Source of the DNA: Chimaeribacter californicus
Lineage (GTDB): Bacteria > Pseudomonadota > Gammaproteobacteria > Enterobacterales > Enterobacteriaceae
Length of the DNA: 64,000 bases
Reading direction: 5' to 3'
Assembly: GCF_002858675.1 (NCBI RefSeq)
Contig: NZ_PJZF01000019.1
Span: 1 to 64,000, forward strand
Shown in pieces: positions 53,217 through 64,000 of this stretch (its first letter is position 1; the number at the start of each line of letters is the position of its first letter). Both the position numbers and the translations under genes were made by a program. The notes under the pieces are model-generated. The model saw nothing but the letters and a program-made list of their open reading frames with translations. It had not been told where the DNA came from and made no database searches.

Positions 53217-53407
53217 CATGAACTCCTTGTAGAGAGATGTTTTCTCGAGCGTGTTAATGTTATCAGGCAAATTATTCAGCCCGTCATAAATCAGCATAAC
53301 AAACTTCCGGGAGTTTGCCAGAAAAGTGCCCCCAGCCCCGGCCCGGCCTTGTGCCGCCGCGTTAAATCAGCGAGGATCGGCGACAGTAACCAGGAGAGCG
53401 CAACTTC

Positions 53408-54613
53408 ATGACCCCCTTTGATGCGGCCGGCTTCCGCCGCCACTTCCCCGCGCTGGCCCATGCCGGCATCTATCTCGACAGCGCCGCCACCGCGCTGAAG
53501 CCACAGGCGATGATTGACGCCACCACCGCCTTTTACCAGCAGAGCGGCGTGACGGTACACCGCAGCCAGCACGCACAGGCGCAGGCGCTGACCCGGCAGT
53601 TTGAGTCAGCGCGTGAACAGGTGGCCGCCCTGATTAACGCCGCGCAGCCGCAGGAGATCGTCTGGACGCGCGGTGCCACGGAATCGCTGAATCTGGTGGC
53701 GCAGGGGTATTTCCGCCCGCGGCTTCAGCCCGGTGATGAGTTGCTGGTGAGCCAGGCGGAGCATCACGCCAACCTGCTGCCGTGGCTGATGCTGGCTGAG
53801 CAGACGGGTGCCGTGGTGGTGCCGTTGCCGCTGGATCAGCACCAGATCCCGGACATCGACGCATTAGCTGAGCTATTGCGTCCGCGCACACGGTTGCTTG
53901 CCCTGGGGCAGATGTCTAACGTCACCGGCGGCTGCCCGGATCTGGCGCGCGCCATCGCCCTGGCCCATGCCAATAATACGCTGGTGGTGGCAGACGGCGC
54001 GCAAGGGGCGGTGCATAACCCGCCGGACGTACAGGCACTGGGCGTGGATTTTTACGCCTTTTCCGCCCATAAACTCTATGGCCCGACCGGAATCGGCATG
54101 CTGTACGGCAAGATGGCGTTACTGGAAGAGATGGCGCCCTGGCAGGGCGGCGGCAAGATGATTAGCCAGGTCTCTTTCTCCGGCTATACCCCGCAGCCGG
54201 TGCCGCACCGCTTTGAGGCCGGCACGCCCAACATTGCCGGGGTGATTGGCTTATCCGCCACGCTGGGCTGGCTGGCACAGCAGGATTTGGCGGCCGCAGA
54301 AGTGTACAGCCGTGGGCTGGCGCGCCAGGCGGAGCAGCAACTGGCTGAGATCCCCGGCTTCCGCAGCTTCCGCCGTTCTGATGCCAGCCTGCTGGCATTC
54401 GATTTTACCGATGTCCACCACAGCGATATGATCACCCTGCTCGCCGAACAGGGCATTGCCATGCGTGCCGGCCAGCACTGCGCGCAGCCGCTGATGGCGC
54501 AACTGGGCGTCACAGGCACGCTGCGTGCCTCTTTTGCCCCCTATAACACCCCGCAGGATGTGGATGCGCTGGTCGCCGCTGTGCATCAGGCGCGCGCCTT
54601 GCTGCTGGACTAA
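53408..54613 (+). CDS. csdA: Cysteine desulfurase CsdA
   Basis: PLP enzyme (SufS-like) that releases sulfur from cysteine as persulfide for the CSD system. 401 residues; PLP Lys222 in SAHKLYG and the persulfide Cys358 in RAGQHCAQP, the same numbers as in E. coli. GGAG lies upstream. csdE follows after 19 nt. Confidence 0.97.
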   Translation: MTPFDAAGFRRHFPALAHAGIYLDSAATALKPQAMIDATTAFYQQSGVTVHRSQHAQAQALTRQFESAREQVAALINAAQPQEIVWTRGATESLNLVAQGYFRPRLQPGDELLVSQAEHHANLLPWLMLAEQTGAVVVPLPLDQHQIPDIDALAELLRPRTRLLALGQMSNVTGGCPDLARAIALAHANNTLVVADGAQGAVHNPPDVQALGVDFYAFSAHKLYGPTGIGMLYGKMALLEEMAPWQGGGKMISQVSFSGYTPQPVPHRFEAGTPNIAGVIGLSATLGWLAQQDLAAAEVYSRGLARQAEQQLAEIPGFRSFRRSDASLLAFDFTDVHHSDMITLLAEQGIAMRAGQHCAQPLMAQLGVTGTLRASFAPYNTPQDVDALVAAVHQARALLLD

Positions 54614-54632
54614 GTTGACCGGAGTTAACCTT

Positions 54633-55073
54633 ATGATGCTTGCCCCCCACCCGTTCGGCCACGACATCACCCTCGATGCCCTGACGGCGACCTTTACCGG
54701 CTTCAGCCAGTGGGAGGATCGTTACCGCCAGCTGATCCAGCTCGCGCGGCAACTGCCGCCGCTGGATGAGGCGCTGAAAACGCCGGAACATGAACTGTCC
54801 GGGTGTGAAAACCGTGTCTGGCTGGGATACCAGCGTAATGAAGACGGCACGCTGCACTTTTATGGCGACAGTGAAGGCCGCATTGTGAAGGGGTTGCTGG
54901 CGGTGATCCTGACCGCCACCGAAGGGAAAACGCCGGCGGCGTTACGCCGGCTGGATCTGCTGGCGCTGTTTGACACCCTCGGCCTGCGCCAGCAGCTCAG
55001 TGCCACCCGCGCCGGCGGTTTGCAGGCGCTGGCAGACGCGGTGGCCCGCATTGCCGCCGCCGAGGGCGGTTAA
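54633..55073 (+). CDS. csdE: Sulfur acceptor protein CsdE
   Basis: SufE-like acceptor of CsdA persulfide that boosts its activity. 146 residues with acceptor Cys58 in [12 protein letters not shown] 54633 has GGAG 8 nt upstream; an adjacent ATG at 54636 is an alternative. Convergent with tcdA, the presumed sulfur-pathway partner, 5 bp away. Confidence 0.95.
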   Translation: MMLAPHPFGHDITLDALTATFTGFSQWEDRYRQLIQLARQLPPLDEALKTPEHELSGCENRVWLGYQRNEDGTLHFYGDSEGRIVKGLLAVILTATEGKTPAALRRLDLLALFDTLGLRQQLSATRAGGLQALADAVARIAAAEGG

Positions 55074-55078
55074 CGCCG

Positions 55079-55903
55079 TTATGCCTGCGCTGCCAGGCGT
55101 TCCGCTTTCGCGACCATCTTCTTCAGCGCATGGGACACCGCCACAAAACCAAAGGTGGCGGTCACCATCGTTGCTGCGCCAAACCCGGCGGCGCAATCCA
55201 TCCGTTTCGGCCCTTCAGCGGTGCTGCGGGAGGCGCAGACCGAGCCGTCCGGCTGTGGGTAAACCAGCGGTTCGCTGGAGAACACGCAGTCAATCCCCAG
55301 TTTTCCTTTGCTGTTCTTCACTACGTTAAAATCACTCTTCAGCCGCTCCCGCAGCTTGGCGGCCAGCGGGTCCTGGATGGTTTTCGCCAGATCGGTGACT
55401 TCAATCCGCGTGGGGTCGATCTGCCCGCCCGCCCCGCCGGTGGTCACCACCGGGATTTTGAACCGGCGGCAGTAAGCCAGCAGCGCGGCTTTCGGCCGGA
55501 CGCTGTCGATGGCATCAATCACGTAGCTGAAGTTGTTGTCCAGCAGCGCGGCCACATTCTCCGGCGTGATGAAATCATCAATGCAGGTAACGCGGCACTC
55601 CGGATTGATCGCCAGGATGCGCTGGGCCATCACCTCAGTTTTTGCCTGGCCGACACTCTGTTTCAGCGCGTGGATCTGGCGGTTGGTATTGGTGACACAC
55701 ACATCATCCATGTCAATCAGCGTAATCGCGCCGATGCCGGTACGCGCCAGTGCCTCGGCCGCCCACGAGCCGACGCCGCCGATGCCGATCACGCAGACGT
55801 GCGCCGCGGCAAACACCGCCAGCGCCGATTGGCCATAAAGCCGGGCCGTGCCGCCGAAGCGTTGCAGATAAGCGTCAGAATAGGCCGCTGTTGTCACGTT
55901 CAT
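55079..55903 (-). CDS. tcdA: tRNA threonylcarbamoyladenosine dehydratase
   Basis: TcdA (CsdL/YgdL) cyclises t6A37 of ANN-decoding tRNAs to ct6A with ATP; sulfur transfer from CsdA-CsdE supports it in E. coli. E1/ThiF-like fold of 274 residues with nucleotide loop GIGGVGSWA at 40-48 and a C-terminal membrane-associating stretch. Neighbouring csdA-csdE supports the functional link. Confidence 0.96.
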   Translation of the reverse strand: MNVTTAAYSDAYLQRFGGTARLYGQSALAVFAAAHVCVIGIGGVGSWAAEALARTGIGAITLIDMDDVCVTNTNRQIHALKQSVGQAKTEVMAQRILAINPECRVTCIDDFITPENVAALLDNNFSYVIDAIDSVRPKAALLAYCRRFKIPVVTTGGAGGQIDPTRIEVTDLAKTIQDPLAAKLRERLKSDFNVVKNSKGKLGIDCVFSSEPLVYPQPDGSVCASRSTAEGPKRMDCAAGFGAATMVTATFGFVAVSHALKKMVAKAERLAAQA

Positions 55904-55939
55904 TACCTCAACACTGTAACCGGGAGACCCGGCGAAAAA

Positions 55940-55964
55940 TAAAAAAGCAGCCCGCAGGCCGCTT
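55940..55964 (-). terminator. Terminator of mltA
   Basis: On the minus strand AAGCGGCC/GGCTGCTT (55945-55952 and 55957-55964) pairs with one G-U wobble, loop TGCG, followed by TTTTTTATTTTT. It lies 22 bp after the mltA stop. Confidence 0.8.
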
Positions 55965-55986
55965 CGGTCACTGCCCGCCGGCCGGG

Positions 55987-57159
55987 TTACTGCGGGTTAT
56001 TCACCAGCAGGGAGCCGCCCTGAGTACCGCTGTTCAGCACCGGTTTGGCCTGGCTCTGGTAGGCCGTGAATAACGGCCCGCCGCTCTGTTTGGATTTCAG
56101 CACCCAGACCCGGCCATAGTGGTTGTAATAACCGGCCGCATGACCTGCTTCCGGGCCGATGCCCTGATAGATGTCAAAATGCTGGCCCTTGATGGCCCCG
56201 CCGACATCCAGCGCCACCATCAGGCGCATGTGGTATTTGCCGGTAAACTTGCCGTTATTGTCGAGTTCCGGCACTTCCGCCAGCAGCGTGGTACCGGCCG
56301 GGATCAGTGAGCGGTCCGACGCCACCGAAGCTTTGGCAATCAGCGGCACCGCACTCGCCCCTTTCACCGGCGCGAACATCTCCGGCTTGAAGAACACAAA
56401 GGAGGGGTTCTGCTCCAGCAACTCCCGCACTTCTGCCGGGGAGTGGCTGTCCGCCCATTTGCGGATCGCCTGCATTGACATATCTTCGCGCGCCACTTCG
56501 CCGCGATCAATCAGCACCTTGCCAATGCTGCGATAGGCGTGGCCATTCTTGCCGCCATAACCGAAGAACATCAGCGGGCGGCCGTCGCCATAATCCACAT
56601 ATCCGCTGCCCTGCACTTCCATCATGAAGTTGTCCATCAGGGAGTTGGTGTAGGCCACCGCGTAGCGCTCATCCAGCGCACCGCTATAAATGGCGGCGCG
56701 ATCCGGCAGGCGTCGCTTGCCTTTCGGCGGCATCCGGTAGAGCGGGTAACGGAACTCGCCCTGCGGCGTGTAGCGCGCCTGCACCACCGGCGTGTAGTAA
56801 CCGGTAAACTGCACATTACCGAAGTTGTCCACACCTTCCATCTGATAGGCGCTCAGCCCGTACTGGCTGAGAGTGCGGGTATCGCCCCCGGCACGGATCC
56901 ACTGCTGCACATTCTGGTAAGTGGGGCTGTTACGGGTAAACAGGCCCGGTGAGGCGTACTGAATCTCCAGCAACTGGTCTGCGTAATCCTTGGCGTTGAC
57001 CGGTTTCCCTTTTGCATTCGGCTCATTGACCAGCGCCAGCGACTGCTCCAGGCGCCCATCTTTATACTGCTGCCCACGATCGGTGGGCCGGGAGGAACAC
57101 CCGGCCAGGATAGCGATCACCATGCCGCTGACGATATATTTGCCTAACGATCCTTTCAT
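55987..57159 (-). CDS. mltA: Membrane-bound lytic murein transglycosylase A
   Basis: Outer-membrane lipoprotein that cleaves glycan strands of peptidoglycan to 1,6-anhydro products. Signal peptide ends LAGC, Cys21 lipidated. The MltA double-psi barrel follows, with the C-terminal 3D domain containing MVALDVGGAIKGQHFDIYQG (catalytic Asp region). At 390 residues it exceeds E. coli MltA by about 25, mostly a polar C-terminal tail. ATG 57159 aligns with E. coli; a GTG 9 nt upstream is in frame. Confidence 0.95.
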   Translation of the reverse strand: MKGSLGKYIVSGMVIAILAGCSSRPTDRGQQYKDGRLEQSLALVNEPNAKGKPVNAKDYADQLLEIQYASPGLFTRNSPTYQNVQQWIRAGGDTRTLSQYGLSAYQMEGVDNFGNVQFTGYYTPVVQARYTPQGEFRYPLYRMPPKGKRRLPDRAAIYSGALDERYAVAYTNSLMDNFMMEVQGSGYVDYGDGRPLMFFGYGGKNGHAYRSIGKVLIDRGEVAREDMSMQAIRKWADSHSPAEVRELLEQNPSFVFFKPEMFAPVKGASAVPLIAKASVASDRSLIPAGTTLLAEVPELDNNGKFTGKYHMRLMVALDVGGAIKGQHFDIYQGIGPEAGHAAGYYNHYGRVWVLKSKQSGGPLFTAYQSQAKPVLNSGTQGGSLLVNNPQ

Positions 57160-57365
57160 TGCCTGCACTCTTTACCGGATTTTCACCCGCGCACGATAAC
57201 AAACGCCCATAGAGAAAGGAATTCTCCCCACTAAAAAAGGCGGCCGCTGCGCTGAAAAAAGCGGCAAAAATGGCCCGTTTCGTTTAAAAAACCTGCGCCT
57301 AATGCATTAAATGTAAAAACAACTTGCAGCAAATCTCATGGCCGGTATAGTGCGCATCCATCGGA

Positions 57366-57442
<77 letters not shown>

Positions 57443-57511
57443 ATTCGATGCTGCACCAGCAGCAATGAATGTCGGATGGTTCGATAAGCAGTAAAGTAAA
57501 GATGTTACGGA

Positions 57512-57588
<77 letters not shown>

Positions 57589-57708
57589 ATTCGGTGCTGT
57601 ACCAGCAGCTGAAAATCCGGATTGCACGTAACAGCGGCCTGGCGTATAATCAGGACGTTAGCGTTAAAAAAAGTAAGCATGGTTGTAAAAAGTAAGCAGT
57701 AAGACGGA

Positions 57709-57785
<77 letters not shown>

Positions 57786-57800
57786 CTTACACCACATCAG

Positions 57801-57822
57801 ACACCCTTCAGGGTGTTTTTTT
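57801..57822 (+). terminator. Terminator of the initiator tRNA operon
   Basis: Stem ACACCC/GGGTGT with loop TTCA, followed by a run of seven Ts (57816-57822). Confidence 0.88.
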
Positions 57823-57956
57823 GTTTCTGCCGTCAGTAAAACCTTTCTGCCTTTTCCCCCTGCCCTTTTATTGCGCGCCACCCGGTGGGCAGCGCTGCGT
57901 TATTCTTTCCTTTCACCACGCTCCGCCATACTGATATGCTCACGCCGACCCATCTG

Positions 57957-59204
57957 TTAACGCCGGACTAAGCCGCCTTTGGCGAAATAGGCCGTGATGC
58001 CGGCCAGAATCGACTCCGCCACCTGTTGCTGGAAGCGGCTGGTACGCAGCTTGCGCTCCTCTTTCACATTACTGATAAACGCCGTTTCCACCAGAATCGA
58101 AGGAATATCAGGCGCTTTCAGCACCGCAAACCCCGCCTGATCCACATGGTTCTTATGCAGATGATTCACTTTGCCCATCCGGGTGAGTACCTCTTTGCCG
58201 AATTTCAGGCTGTCATTGATGGTGGCCGTCTGCACCAGATCAAACATCGTATGGTCAAGGTAGCGATCGCCGCTTTTGCCCACGCCGCCGATGTTATCCG
58301 CTTCATTCTGGGTCTGCGCCAGGTAACGCGCGGCGGCGCTGGTCGCCCCTTTGGTGGACAGCGCAAACACCGAGGAGCCGCGGGTCGCCCGGCTGGTAAA
58401 GGCATCGGCATGAATCGAGACAAACAGATCGGCGTGCTGTTTACGCGCCTTGGCAACCCGCACCCGCAGCGGAATAAAGACATCCTCGTTGCGCGTCATA
58501 TAGGCTTTCATGTTCGGTTGCTTGTCGATCAGCTTTTTCAGCCGCCGGGCAATCAGCAGCACGATATCTTTCTCACGCGTCTTATATTTCCCCACCGCGC
58601 CTGAATCCTCCCCGCCGTGGCCGGGGTCGAGCATGATGATAATGGGACGGTCATGGCCGGCGTTGCCGCGTCTGGGCGTCGTGGCCGGCAGCGAGCGCTC
58701 CAGATCGCCTTTGTTGTAATCCTCCAGCAGCACCAGCAACGGATCGGAAGGCTCCCCCGCCCGGCCGCTGGCCGGATAGAGATCCACCACCAGCCGGTTT
58801 TTAAACGCCGACACCGGCCCGAGGGTGAACAGGTGCGGCGTGCTGTTTTGCTTCAGCTCCAGCACCACCCGCACGGTATCTTTGGTAAATTGCCCGACGC
58901 GCGCCTGCTTCAGGTAAGGATCGTTGCTCCGCACCTGGTTACCCATGCTTTTCAGCACGCTGTTGAGGTGCACGCCCTCGATGTCGATCACTACCCGCTC
59001 CGGGTGGCTGAGCGCAAACTGCTTATACTTAAGCGGCGTAGAGGATTCGATGGTCACGCGGGTGTAGGGCGTCGAAGGCCAGACACGTACCGCAATCACA
59101 TGCGCGGCAGCGGCGAAGCCGACCTGGCTGATGCTTAATAACCAGGTGGCGGCGGCAGCCTGCACCAGACGGCGGCGGCCCAGGTCAGGAGGGTTATTGA
59201 TCAT
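57957..59204 (-). CDS. amiC: N-acetylmuramoyl-L-alanine amidase AmiC
   Basis: Periplasmic septal amidase, activated by NlpD, that splits peptidoglycan for daughter-cell separation. ATG 59204 has GGAG 5 nt upstream and gives a Tat signal ([16 protein letters not shown]). The AMIN septal-targeting domain (about 35-150) and the zinc Amidase_3 domain from about 185 ([12 protein letters not shown], later [11 protein letters not shown] with catalytic Glu) follow. 415 residues. Confidence 0.96.
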   Translation of the reverse strand: MINNPPDLGRRRLVQAAAATWLLSISQVGFAAAAHVIAVRVWPSTPYTRVTIESSTPLKYKQFALSHPERVVIDIEGVHLNSVLKSMGNQVRSNDPYLKQARVGQFTKDTVRVVLELKQNSTPHLFTLGPVSAFKNRLVVDLYPASGRAGEPSDPLLVLLEDYNKGDLERSLPATTPRRGNAGHDRPIIIMLDPGHGGEDSGAVGKYKTREKDIVLLIARRLKKLIDKQPNMKAYMTRNEDVFIPLRVRVAKARKQHADLFVSIHADAFTSRATRGSSVFALSTKGATSAAARYLAQTQNEADNIGGVGKSGDRYLDHTMFDLVQTATINDSLKFGKEVLTRMGKVNHLHKNHVDQAGFAVLKAPDIPSILVETAFISNVKEERKLRTSRFQQQVAESILAGITAYFAKGGLVRR

Positions 59205-59387
59205 GCGGCTCCGGGAAAATGAAAAGCGATGAAAAGGCATCGCTAAAACGGGCTAAACGTCAAAAACTTTAACGAATCAGCCGCTTCCTGTCACCCTTAA
59301 AGCCGCCTGCGGGCCAAAAAGCACGATCTTCTGACCAGCGCTAACCCCTTGTTAACGTCCTGATAACTTTTCTCCGTGATTTCCTGC

Positions 59388-59442
59388 TTGCCATCTCAGC
59401 GATAAAGAATAAAAATACAGAAATTACGAATAATCATGCAAG
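59388..59442 (+). promoter_or_regulatory. argA promoter with tandem ARG boxes (ArgR operator)
   Basis: Two 18-bp ARG boxes, 59404-59421 and 59425-59442, are separated by 3 bp. Each keeps the GAAT...AT-CA pattern of the WNTGAATWWWWATTCANW consensus; box 1 is the stronger. A -35 TTGCCA (59388-59393), 17-bp spacer and weak -10 AAAAAT (59411-59416) place box 1 over the -10, and box 2 ends at the ribosome site, so hexameric ArgR-arginine should block initiation. Confidence 0.82.
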
Positions 59443-59453
59443 AGGCGAGACCC

Positions 59454-60779
59454 GTGAAGGAACGTAGTACAGAGCTGGTTCAAGGATTCCGTCACTCAGT
59501 TCCCTATATCAATGCCCACCGGGGCAAGACCTTTGTGATCATGCTGGGCGGGGAGGCCATCGCGCATGAGAACTTCTCCAACATCGTTAACGATATCGGT
59601 CTGTTGCATAGCCTGGGCATCCGGCTGGTGGTGGTGTATGGCGCCCGCCCGCAGATTGACGCCAACCTGGCGCAGCACCATTGTGAGCCGGTGTACCACA
59701 AAAATACCCGGGTAACCGATGCCAAAACCCTGGAACTGGTGAAACAGGCGGCGGGTCTGCTGCAACTCGACATCACCGCCCGCCTCTCGATGAGCCTGAA
59801 TAACACGCCGCTGCAGGGCGCGCATATTAATGTGGTGAGCGGCAACTTTATCATTGCCCAGCCGCTGGGCGTGGATGACGGCGTGGACTACTGCCACAGC
59901 GGCCGTATCCGCCGCATTGATGAAGAGGCGATTCACCGCCAGCTCGACAGCGGGGCCATTGTGCTGATGGGGCCGGTGGCGGTCTCCGTGACCGGCGAAA
60001 GCTTCAACCTCACCTCAGAAGAGGTGGCGACCCAGCTGGCGATCAAACTCAAAGCGGAGAAGATGATCGGCTTCTGCTCCTCGCAAGGGGTCACGGACAG
60101 CGAAGGCAATGTGATTTCCGAGCTGTTCCCGAATGATGCCCAGCAGCGCATCGACGCACTGGAGCAGACCGGTGATTACTACTCCGGCACGGTGCGGTTC
60201 CTGCGTGGGGCGGTCAAAGCCTGCCGCAGCGGCGTGCGCCGCAGCCACCTGATCAGTTACCTCGAGGATGGCGCACTGGTGCAGGAGCTGTTTTCGCGTG
60301 ACGGCATCGGTACGCAGATTGTGATGGAGAGTGCCGAGCAGGTGCGCCGCGCCACCATTAATGACATCGGCGGTATTCTGGAGCTGATCCGCCCGCTGGA
60401 GCAGCAGGGGATCCTGGTGCGCCGCTCCCGTGAGCAACTGGAGATGGAGATCGACAAGTTCACCATCATCGAGCGGGACAACCTGACCATCGCCTGCGCG
60501 GCGCTCTACCCGTTCCCGGAAGAGAAGATTGGTGAGATGGCCTGCGTGGCGGTGCACCCTGACTACCGCAGTTCCTCACGCGGTGAAATGTTGCTGCACC
60601 GGGTGGCAAGCCAGGCGCGCCAGATGGGGCTGGAAAGGCTGTTTGTGCTGACCACCCGTAGTATTCACTGGTTCCAGGAGCGCGGCTTCCAGCCGGCGGA
60701 TGTCGAGGTGCTGCCGATGCAGAAACAGGCACTCTATAACTATCAGCGCCGCTCCAAGATCCTGCTGGCTGACCTGTAA
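59454..60779 (+). CDS. argA: N-acetylglutamate synthase
   Basis: First committed step of arginine synthesis, acetylating glutamate, feedback-inhibited by arginine. 441 residues: an amino-acid-kinase-like N-terminal domain (about 20-275) and a GNAT acetyltransferase domain (about 295-440, with [10 protein letters not shown] and [10 protein letters not shown]-like segments). GTG 59454 is chosen because AGAGG sits 8 nt upstream; an ATG at 59436 lacks a ribosome site and lies in the operator. Confidence 0.95.
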   Translation: MKERSTELVQGFRHSVPYINAHRGKTFVIMLGGEAIAHENFSNIVNDIGLLHSLGIRLVVVYGARPQIDANLAQHHCEPVYHKNTRVTDAKTLELVKQAAGLLQLDITARLSMSLNNTPLQGAHINVVSGNFIIAQPLGVDDGVDYCHSGRIRRIDEEAIHRQLDSGAIVLMGPVAVSVTGESFNLTSEEVATQLAIKLKAEKMIGFCSSQGVTDSEGNVISELFPNDAQQRIDALEQTGDYYSGTVRFLRGAVKACRSGVRRSHLISYLEDGALVQELFSRDGIGTQIVMESAEQVRRATINDIGGILELIRPLEQQGILVRRSREQLEMEIDKFTIIERDNLTIACAALYPFPEEKIGEMACVAVHPDYRSSSRGEMLLHRVASQARQMGLERLFVLTTRSIHWFQERGFQPADVEVLPMQKQALYNYQRRSKILLADL

Positions 60780-60799
60780 AATCCCCTTTCCTGCCTGCC

Positions 60800-60825
60800 C
60801 ACGCCGACGGTTCACCGTCGGCGTG
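60800..60825. terminator. Hairpin between argA and recD
   Basis: Perfect inverted repeat, stem CACGCCGACGG/CCGTCGGCGTG with a TTCA loop. Symmetrical and without a clear T-run on either side. It probably separates the convergent argA and recD transcripts. Confidence 0.6.
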
Positions 60826-60852
60826 ATGCGCTCTACAGCCGCCTGAAGCAGA

Positions 60853-62712
60853 CTAGGGTGCCGCCTGAAACGCCTGCATCAGCCGGTCACCCAGGCCACT
60901 GCGCCGTTGCGTTGGGGTACTGATGGCACTGGCCAGCACGTTATGGCTGGCATACAGCGACAACTGTTTTTTAGCGCGGGTGATGGCGGTGTACACCAGT
61001 TCACGCGTCAGCACCGGCAGCCACTGGTTCGGCAGCACCAGCAGGGTGTGGTCAAATTCCGACCCCTGGGACTTATGCACCGTCATTGCAAAGGCGGTTT
61101 CATGTGCCGGCAGGCGGCTTGGCTGGACGGACTTGATGTCACCGTTCGGCAACTGGAAATAGACCCGCAGCTCATTGCGCTGGTCACGCAACGTGATGCC
61201 GATGTCACCGTTAAACAGTCCCAGCGCACTGTCATTGCGGCTGATCATCACCGGTCGCCCGGCATACCAGCGCCCGGCCGCGCCCGGCAGGCGGCGGATC
61301 GCCCCATTGCGGTTCAGGGTCTGCTCAATGCGGTCATTCAACCCGCTGACGCCAAATGGCCCCTCGCGCACTGCGCACAGCACACGGAATTGGTTGAACA
61401 GCCGCAGGATCTCCCCCGCCTCTGCCCCCGCCTTCACCTGTTGCAGGTAAGGCTGATAGTGCGCAACACAGGTCTCCAGCAGATGCGGATAGTCCTCACT
61501 CTCTGCCAGCGGGTAACCCTGCACATCCTGATAAGGGCCGCGCAACACTTTCAATGCTGCGGCGGCTTTTCCGGCATTCACCGCACTGGCCAGCAACCCG
61601 ATGCCGGAGGCTGCATCAAAACGATAACTTTTGCGCAGCAGGCAGAGACTGTCACGCACGGTGGCGTGCGCCTGCAAATCAGTGCCGCTCAGCGCGCAGC
61701 CGGTGATGCGGCTTAACTGCTCAGCCCGCGCCGGGCTGTAACCCTGCTCAGCGAACCGGCAGAGATCGCCCAGTACCGCGCCTGCCTCCACCGAGGCCAG
61801 TTGATCGCGGTCGCCGAGGAAAATCACCCGGGCGTGTGGCGGCAATGCAGCAATCAGCCGCGCCATCATCGGCAAGTCCACCATCGAGGCTTCATCCACC
61901 ACCAGCACATCCAGGTGCAGCGGGTTAGCGGCATGGTGACGCATACGCTGGCTGTTGGGTTGCGCGCCCAGCAGCCGGTGCAGGGTCGAGGCCTCCTGCG
62001 GGATCGCCGCCTGAATCGCGGCATCCAGCGCCAGTTCACGGCTCGCCTTGCCAAGTGACTCCGTAAGCCGGGCGGCAGCCTTACCGGTCGGGGCCGCCAG
62101 CTGGATACGCAGTTTCCTGCCCGCAGAGAGCTCGACCAGTGCGGCCAGCAGCCTGGCGACCGTGGTAGTTTTCCCGGTGCCCGGCCCGCCGGAAATAATG
62201 GAGATGCGCCGGGTAATAGCGACGGCGGCCGCCACCTTTTGCCAGTCCGGCTCACTGCCGCCGGTACCGAACAGACGATCGAGAATCGCGCCCAGCGCCG
62301 TGTGGTCAGCCGGCTGGTCGCTGTCGCTGGCAATAAACCCGGCCACCTGCGCCTCACACTGCCACATCCGTTGCAGGTAGAGGCGATCCTGATGCAGCAC
62401 CAGCGGCGTAGGTTGGGAACCGTCGCTCACCGCCGGGGAATCCCTCAGCCAGGTGAGCCACTGCTGGCCGTCGGGGTGGCCGAGACGCGCGCCCATCTCT
62501 TTTGCCAGCTCGGGGTGGCGGCCGTCAAACAGTGCGTCAGGGGTGAGCTGGGTCAGCGGCAGGCAGACATGCCCGCTGCCCGCTTCCGCGCTGACGCAGG
62601 CGGCAGCCAGCAACATCGCGGGCTGCTGCTCATCCGCCAGAAAACGGGCAAATTGCACATCCAGCGGCCTCAGGGCGCCGCCCAGCAGCGCACGTTCCAG
62701 TAAGGTCATCAT
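60853..62712 (-). CDS. recD: Exodeoxyribonuclease V subunit alpha (RecD)
   Basis: 5'-3' helicase motor of RecBCD, needed for processivity and nuclease control at Chi. 619 residues: helicase superfamily 1 with Walker [11 protein letters not shown] at 175-184, Walker B/motif [14 protein letters not shown], and C-terminal motifs ending [14 protein letters not shown] (motif V) and YTAITRAKK (motif VI). ATGA overlap with recB shows coupling. Confidence 0.97.
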   Translation of the reverse strand: MMTLLERALLGGALRPLDVQFARFLADEQQPAMLLAAACVSAEAGSGHVCLPLTQLTPDALFDGRHPELAKEMGARLGHPDGQQWLTWLRDSPAVSDGSQPTPLVLHQDRLYLQRMWQCEAQVAGFIASDSDQPADHTALGAILDRLFGTGGSEPDWQKVAAAVAITRRISIISGGPGTGKTTTVARLLAALVELSAGRKLRIQLAAPTGKAAARLTESLGKASRELALDAAIQAAIPQEASTLHRLLGAQPNSQRMRHHAANPLHLDVLVVDEASMVDLPMMARLIAALPPHARVIFLGDRDQLASVEAGAVLGDLCRFAEQGYSPARAEQLSRITGCALSGTDLQAHATVRDSLCLLRKSYRFDAASGIGLLASAVNAGKAAAALKVLRGPYQDVQGYPLAESEDYPHLLETCVAHYQPYLQQVKAGAEAGEILRLFNQFRVLCAVREGPFGVSGLNDRIEQTLNRNGAIRRLPGAAGRWYAGRPVMISRNDSALGLFNGDIGITLRDQRNELRVYFQLPNGDIKSVQPSRLPAHETAFAMTVHKSQGSEFDHTLLVLPNQWLPVLTRELVYTAITRAKKQLSLYASHNVLASAISTPTQRRSGLGDRLMQAFQAAP

Positions 62713-64000
62713 GAAGGTGATCCTGCCTCAGTGATAGGGAGCGGGTGGCCTTCAAACAGCGCATCCATCTCATGGATAAAGGCCGCCGGGGGCCGGCAGC
62801 GGAAGATGCCGTTTTCCGGATGCTGTTGGTCAATCCCACGCAAAAAAAGATAAATCACGCCGCCGAAGTGGCGGTCGATGTCATAGTCAGCCAGGCGGTG
62901 CCGCAGATAGCGGTGCAGCGCCAGGCTATAGAGCTGGTATTGCAGGTCATAGCGGTGTTCCGCCATCGCCTGCGCCATCGCCGGCTGGGTATAGGCGGCG
63001 GCGCTCTCGCCCAGCCAGTTGGATTTATAATCCAGCAGGTAAAACTTCCCTTCCCAGCAGAGCACCAGGTCAATAAACCCTTTCAGCATGCCTTTTACCT
63101 GCCGGAAATCCAGCGGTGGGCAGCGGGCCGACAGCGGATCATACTGCCTGACCAGGCGATCGAGATCCGCCGCACTCAGCAGGCCACGGATCGGAATATA
63201 GAATTGCAGCTCGGCCTGGCGCTGCGTAGGCGGCAACTGCCGCAGAGACAGCCCCTCCGGCCCCAGTGGAGCCTGCAACACCTGTTCCAGCCAGCCAGCC
63301 AGCATCTCGCCCCACTCACTGCCGAAGCCCTGTGCTGTGAGCTTCTCCTCCAGCCAGAGGCGATCCGGCGTCTGGCTGAAGTCGATCTCTTCAAACAGGC
63401 TGTGCAGGAAGGTGCCGGGTGACGCGCCTTTCGGGAAAGTGTGCGGCGTCATGCCCGGTGCGGTTTCCGGCTGCTGTTCCCCGGCGGCGTCGATGTCCAG
63501 CCGCGGCAACAAAGCCTCGGCCAGTGCGCTGCCGTGCTGCTGCAGGCCGGAATAGCTGGTGACCCGCCAGTTATCCCCGACGTTGCGGGAAAACTCCCGC
63601 GCCGCCAGCGTCAGTGCCGGGTTATCCGGCGCTTCCCACGGCTGTAGGGCCGGTTCAGCAATCTGGGTCAGCGCGATGCTTTCATCCGCCAGCGCGCCCA
63701 GCAACTCCGCCAGCGCGAAGGCGTCGCACGCCTCACCTTTCTGGATCAGGTAGCCCAGTGCGCTGCGGTGCAGATCGGTTTCACCCTGCTTTTTGCGGTT
63801 GCCCTGAATCAACGGCGCGATGCCGATACTGCAATGGAACACTGACCGGGTCAGGGCCACATACAGCAGGCGCAAATCCTCCGCCAGCCGCTCCTCTTCC
63901 GCCAGCGCCTTGCTCTCCTCTTCCGCCCGCAGGTCGAGCAGGGCGGCGAAAGTTTGCCGGTCGTGGTAGAGCGCCTGTTGCTGCGGGCGGAAGTGGGCGA
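62709..64000 (-). CDS. recB: Exodeoxyribonuclease V subunit beta (RecB), C-terminal part
   Basis: The gene continues past the right edge; only the last 430 codons are in view. Visible are the end of the helicase region ([14 protein letters not shown], motif VI) and the RecB nuclease domain with its active-site motif GFIDLV...[10 protein letters not shown], containing the Asp-Asp-Lys catalytic set. No interruption is seen in this part. Read before recD in the same operon. Confidence 0.97.
   Translation of the reverse strand, partial: AHFRPQQQALYHDRQTFAALLDLRAEEESKALAEEERLAEDLRLLYVALTRSVFHCSIGIAPLIQGNRKKQGETDLHRSALGYLIQKGEACDAFALAELLGALADESIALTQIAEPALQPWEAPDNPALTLAAREFSRNVGDNWRVTSYSGLQQHGSALAEALLPRLDIDAAGEQQPETAPGMTPHTFPKGASPGTFLHSLFEEIDFSQTPDRLWLEEKLTAQGFGSEWGEMLAGWLEQVLQAPLGPEGLSLRQLPPTQRQAELQFYIPIRGLLSAADLDRLVRQYDPLSARCPPLDFRQVKGMLKGFIDLVLCWEGKFYLLDYKSNWLGESAAAYTQPAMAQAMAEHRYDLQYQLYSLALHRYLRHRLADYDIDRHFGGVIYLFLRGIDQQHPENGIFRCRPPAAFIHEMDALFEGHPLPITEAGSPS

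Overview
This window is core chromosome from a member of the Enterobacterales. It most resembles the Serratia/Yersinia side of the order. The basis is gene content and order: rrn promoter-gmhB-metNIQ-rcsF-trmO-proS, the accA-to-map block, and csrB-syd-queF through argA-recD-recB. Almost every protein can be aligned from memory with an E. coli K-12 homologue of nearly the same length. The species cannot be named from the sequence alone. By eye the DNA is GC-rich (mid-50s percent).

Layout. 1-381: promoters and leader of a ribosomal RNA operon whose 16S gene begins just beyond the left edge. 382-3692: gmhB, then the divergent MetJ-controlled methionine importer metNIQ. 3806-9216: rcsF-trmO, proS, then nlpE/arfB/yaeQ and yaeP-rof. 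9277-11432: a small cytochrome c, tilS and yaeR. 11736-18702 is the most variable stretch. It holds a lactate-oxidation operon (lutABC), an inducible-type lysine decarboxylase and a secreted GH19 chitinase, placed where E. coli has only ldcC between yaeR and accA. 19014-39872: the classic envelope and translation superoperon on the minus strand, read right to left as rpsB-tsf, pyrH, frr, dxr, uppS-cdsA-rseP-bamA-skp-lpxD-fabZ-lpxA-lpxB-rnhB-dnaE-accA, with map divergent at its head. 39916-43983: glnD, dapD, yaeH.

At about 44 kb the order switches to what in E. coli is a distant region (about 60 min). It runs yqcA-truC-yqcC, the CsrB small RNA, syd, queF, ppnN, xni, rlmM-ygdD, gcvA with the divergent GcvB small RNA, ygdI, csdA-csdE, tcdA, mltA, three tandem initiator tRNA genes, amiC, argA, recD and the 3' part of recB, which is cut by the right edge.

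Functional themes: lipid A and outer-membrane assembly (lpx genes, bamA, skp, rseP, cdsA, uppS), envelope stress sensing (rcsF, nlpE, rseP), peptidoglycan turnover (mltA, amiC), translation (rpsB, tsf, frr, proS, map, several tRNA and rRNA modification enzymes), and two global post-transcriptional regulators (CsrB, GcvB).

I searched both strands for CRISPR arrays, insertion sequences, prophage genes, toxin-antitoxin or defence modules and found none. I do not see an undescribed multi-gene system. The most interesting points are the accessory lut/ldc/chitinase interval, the shortened GcvB R1 region, the CsrB gene with a near-perfect UvrY box, tandem ARG boxes over the argA promoter, and unexplained hairpins inside the lpx operon.
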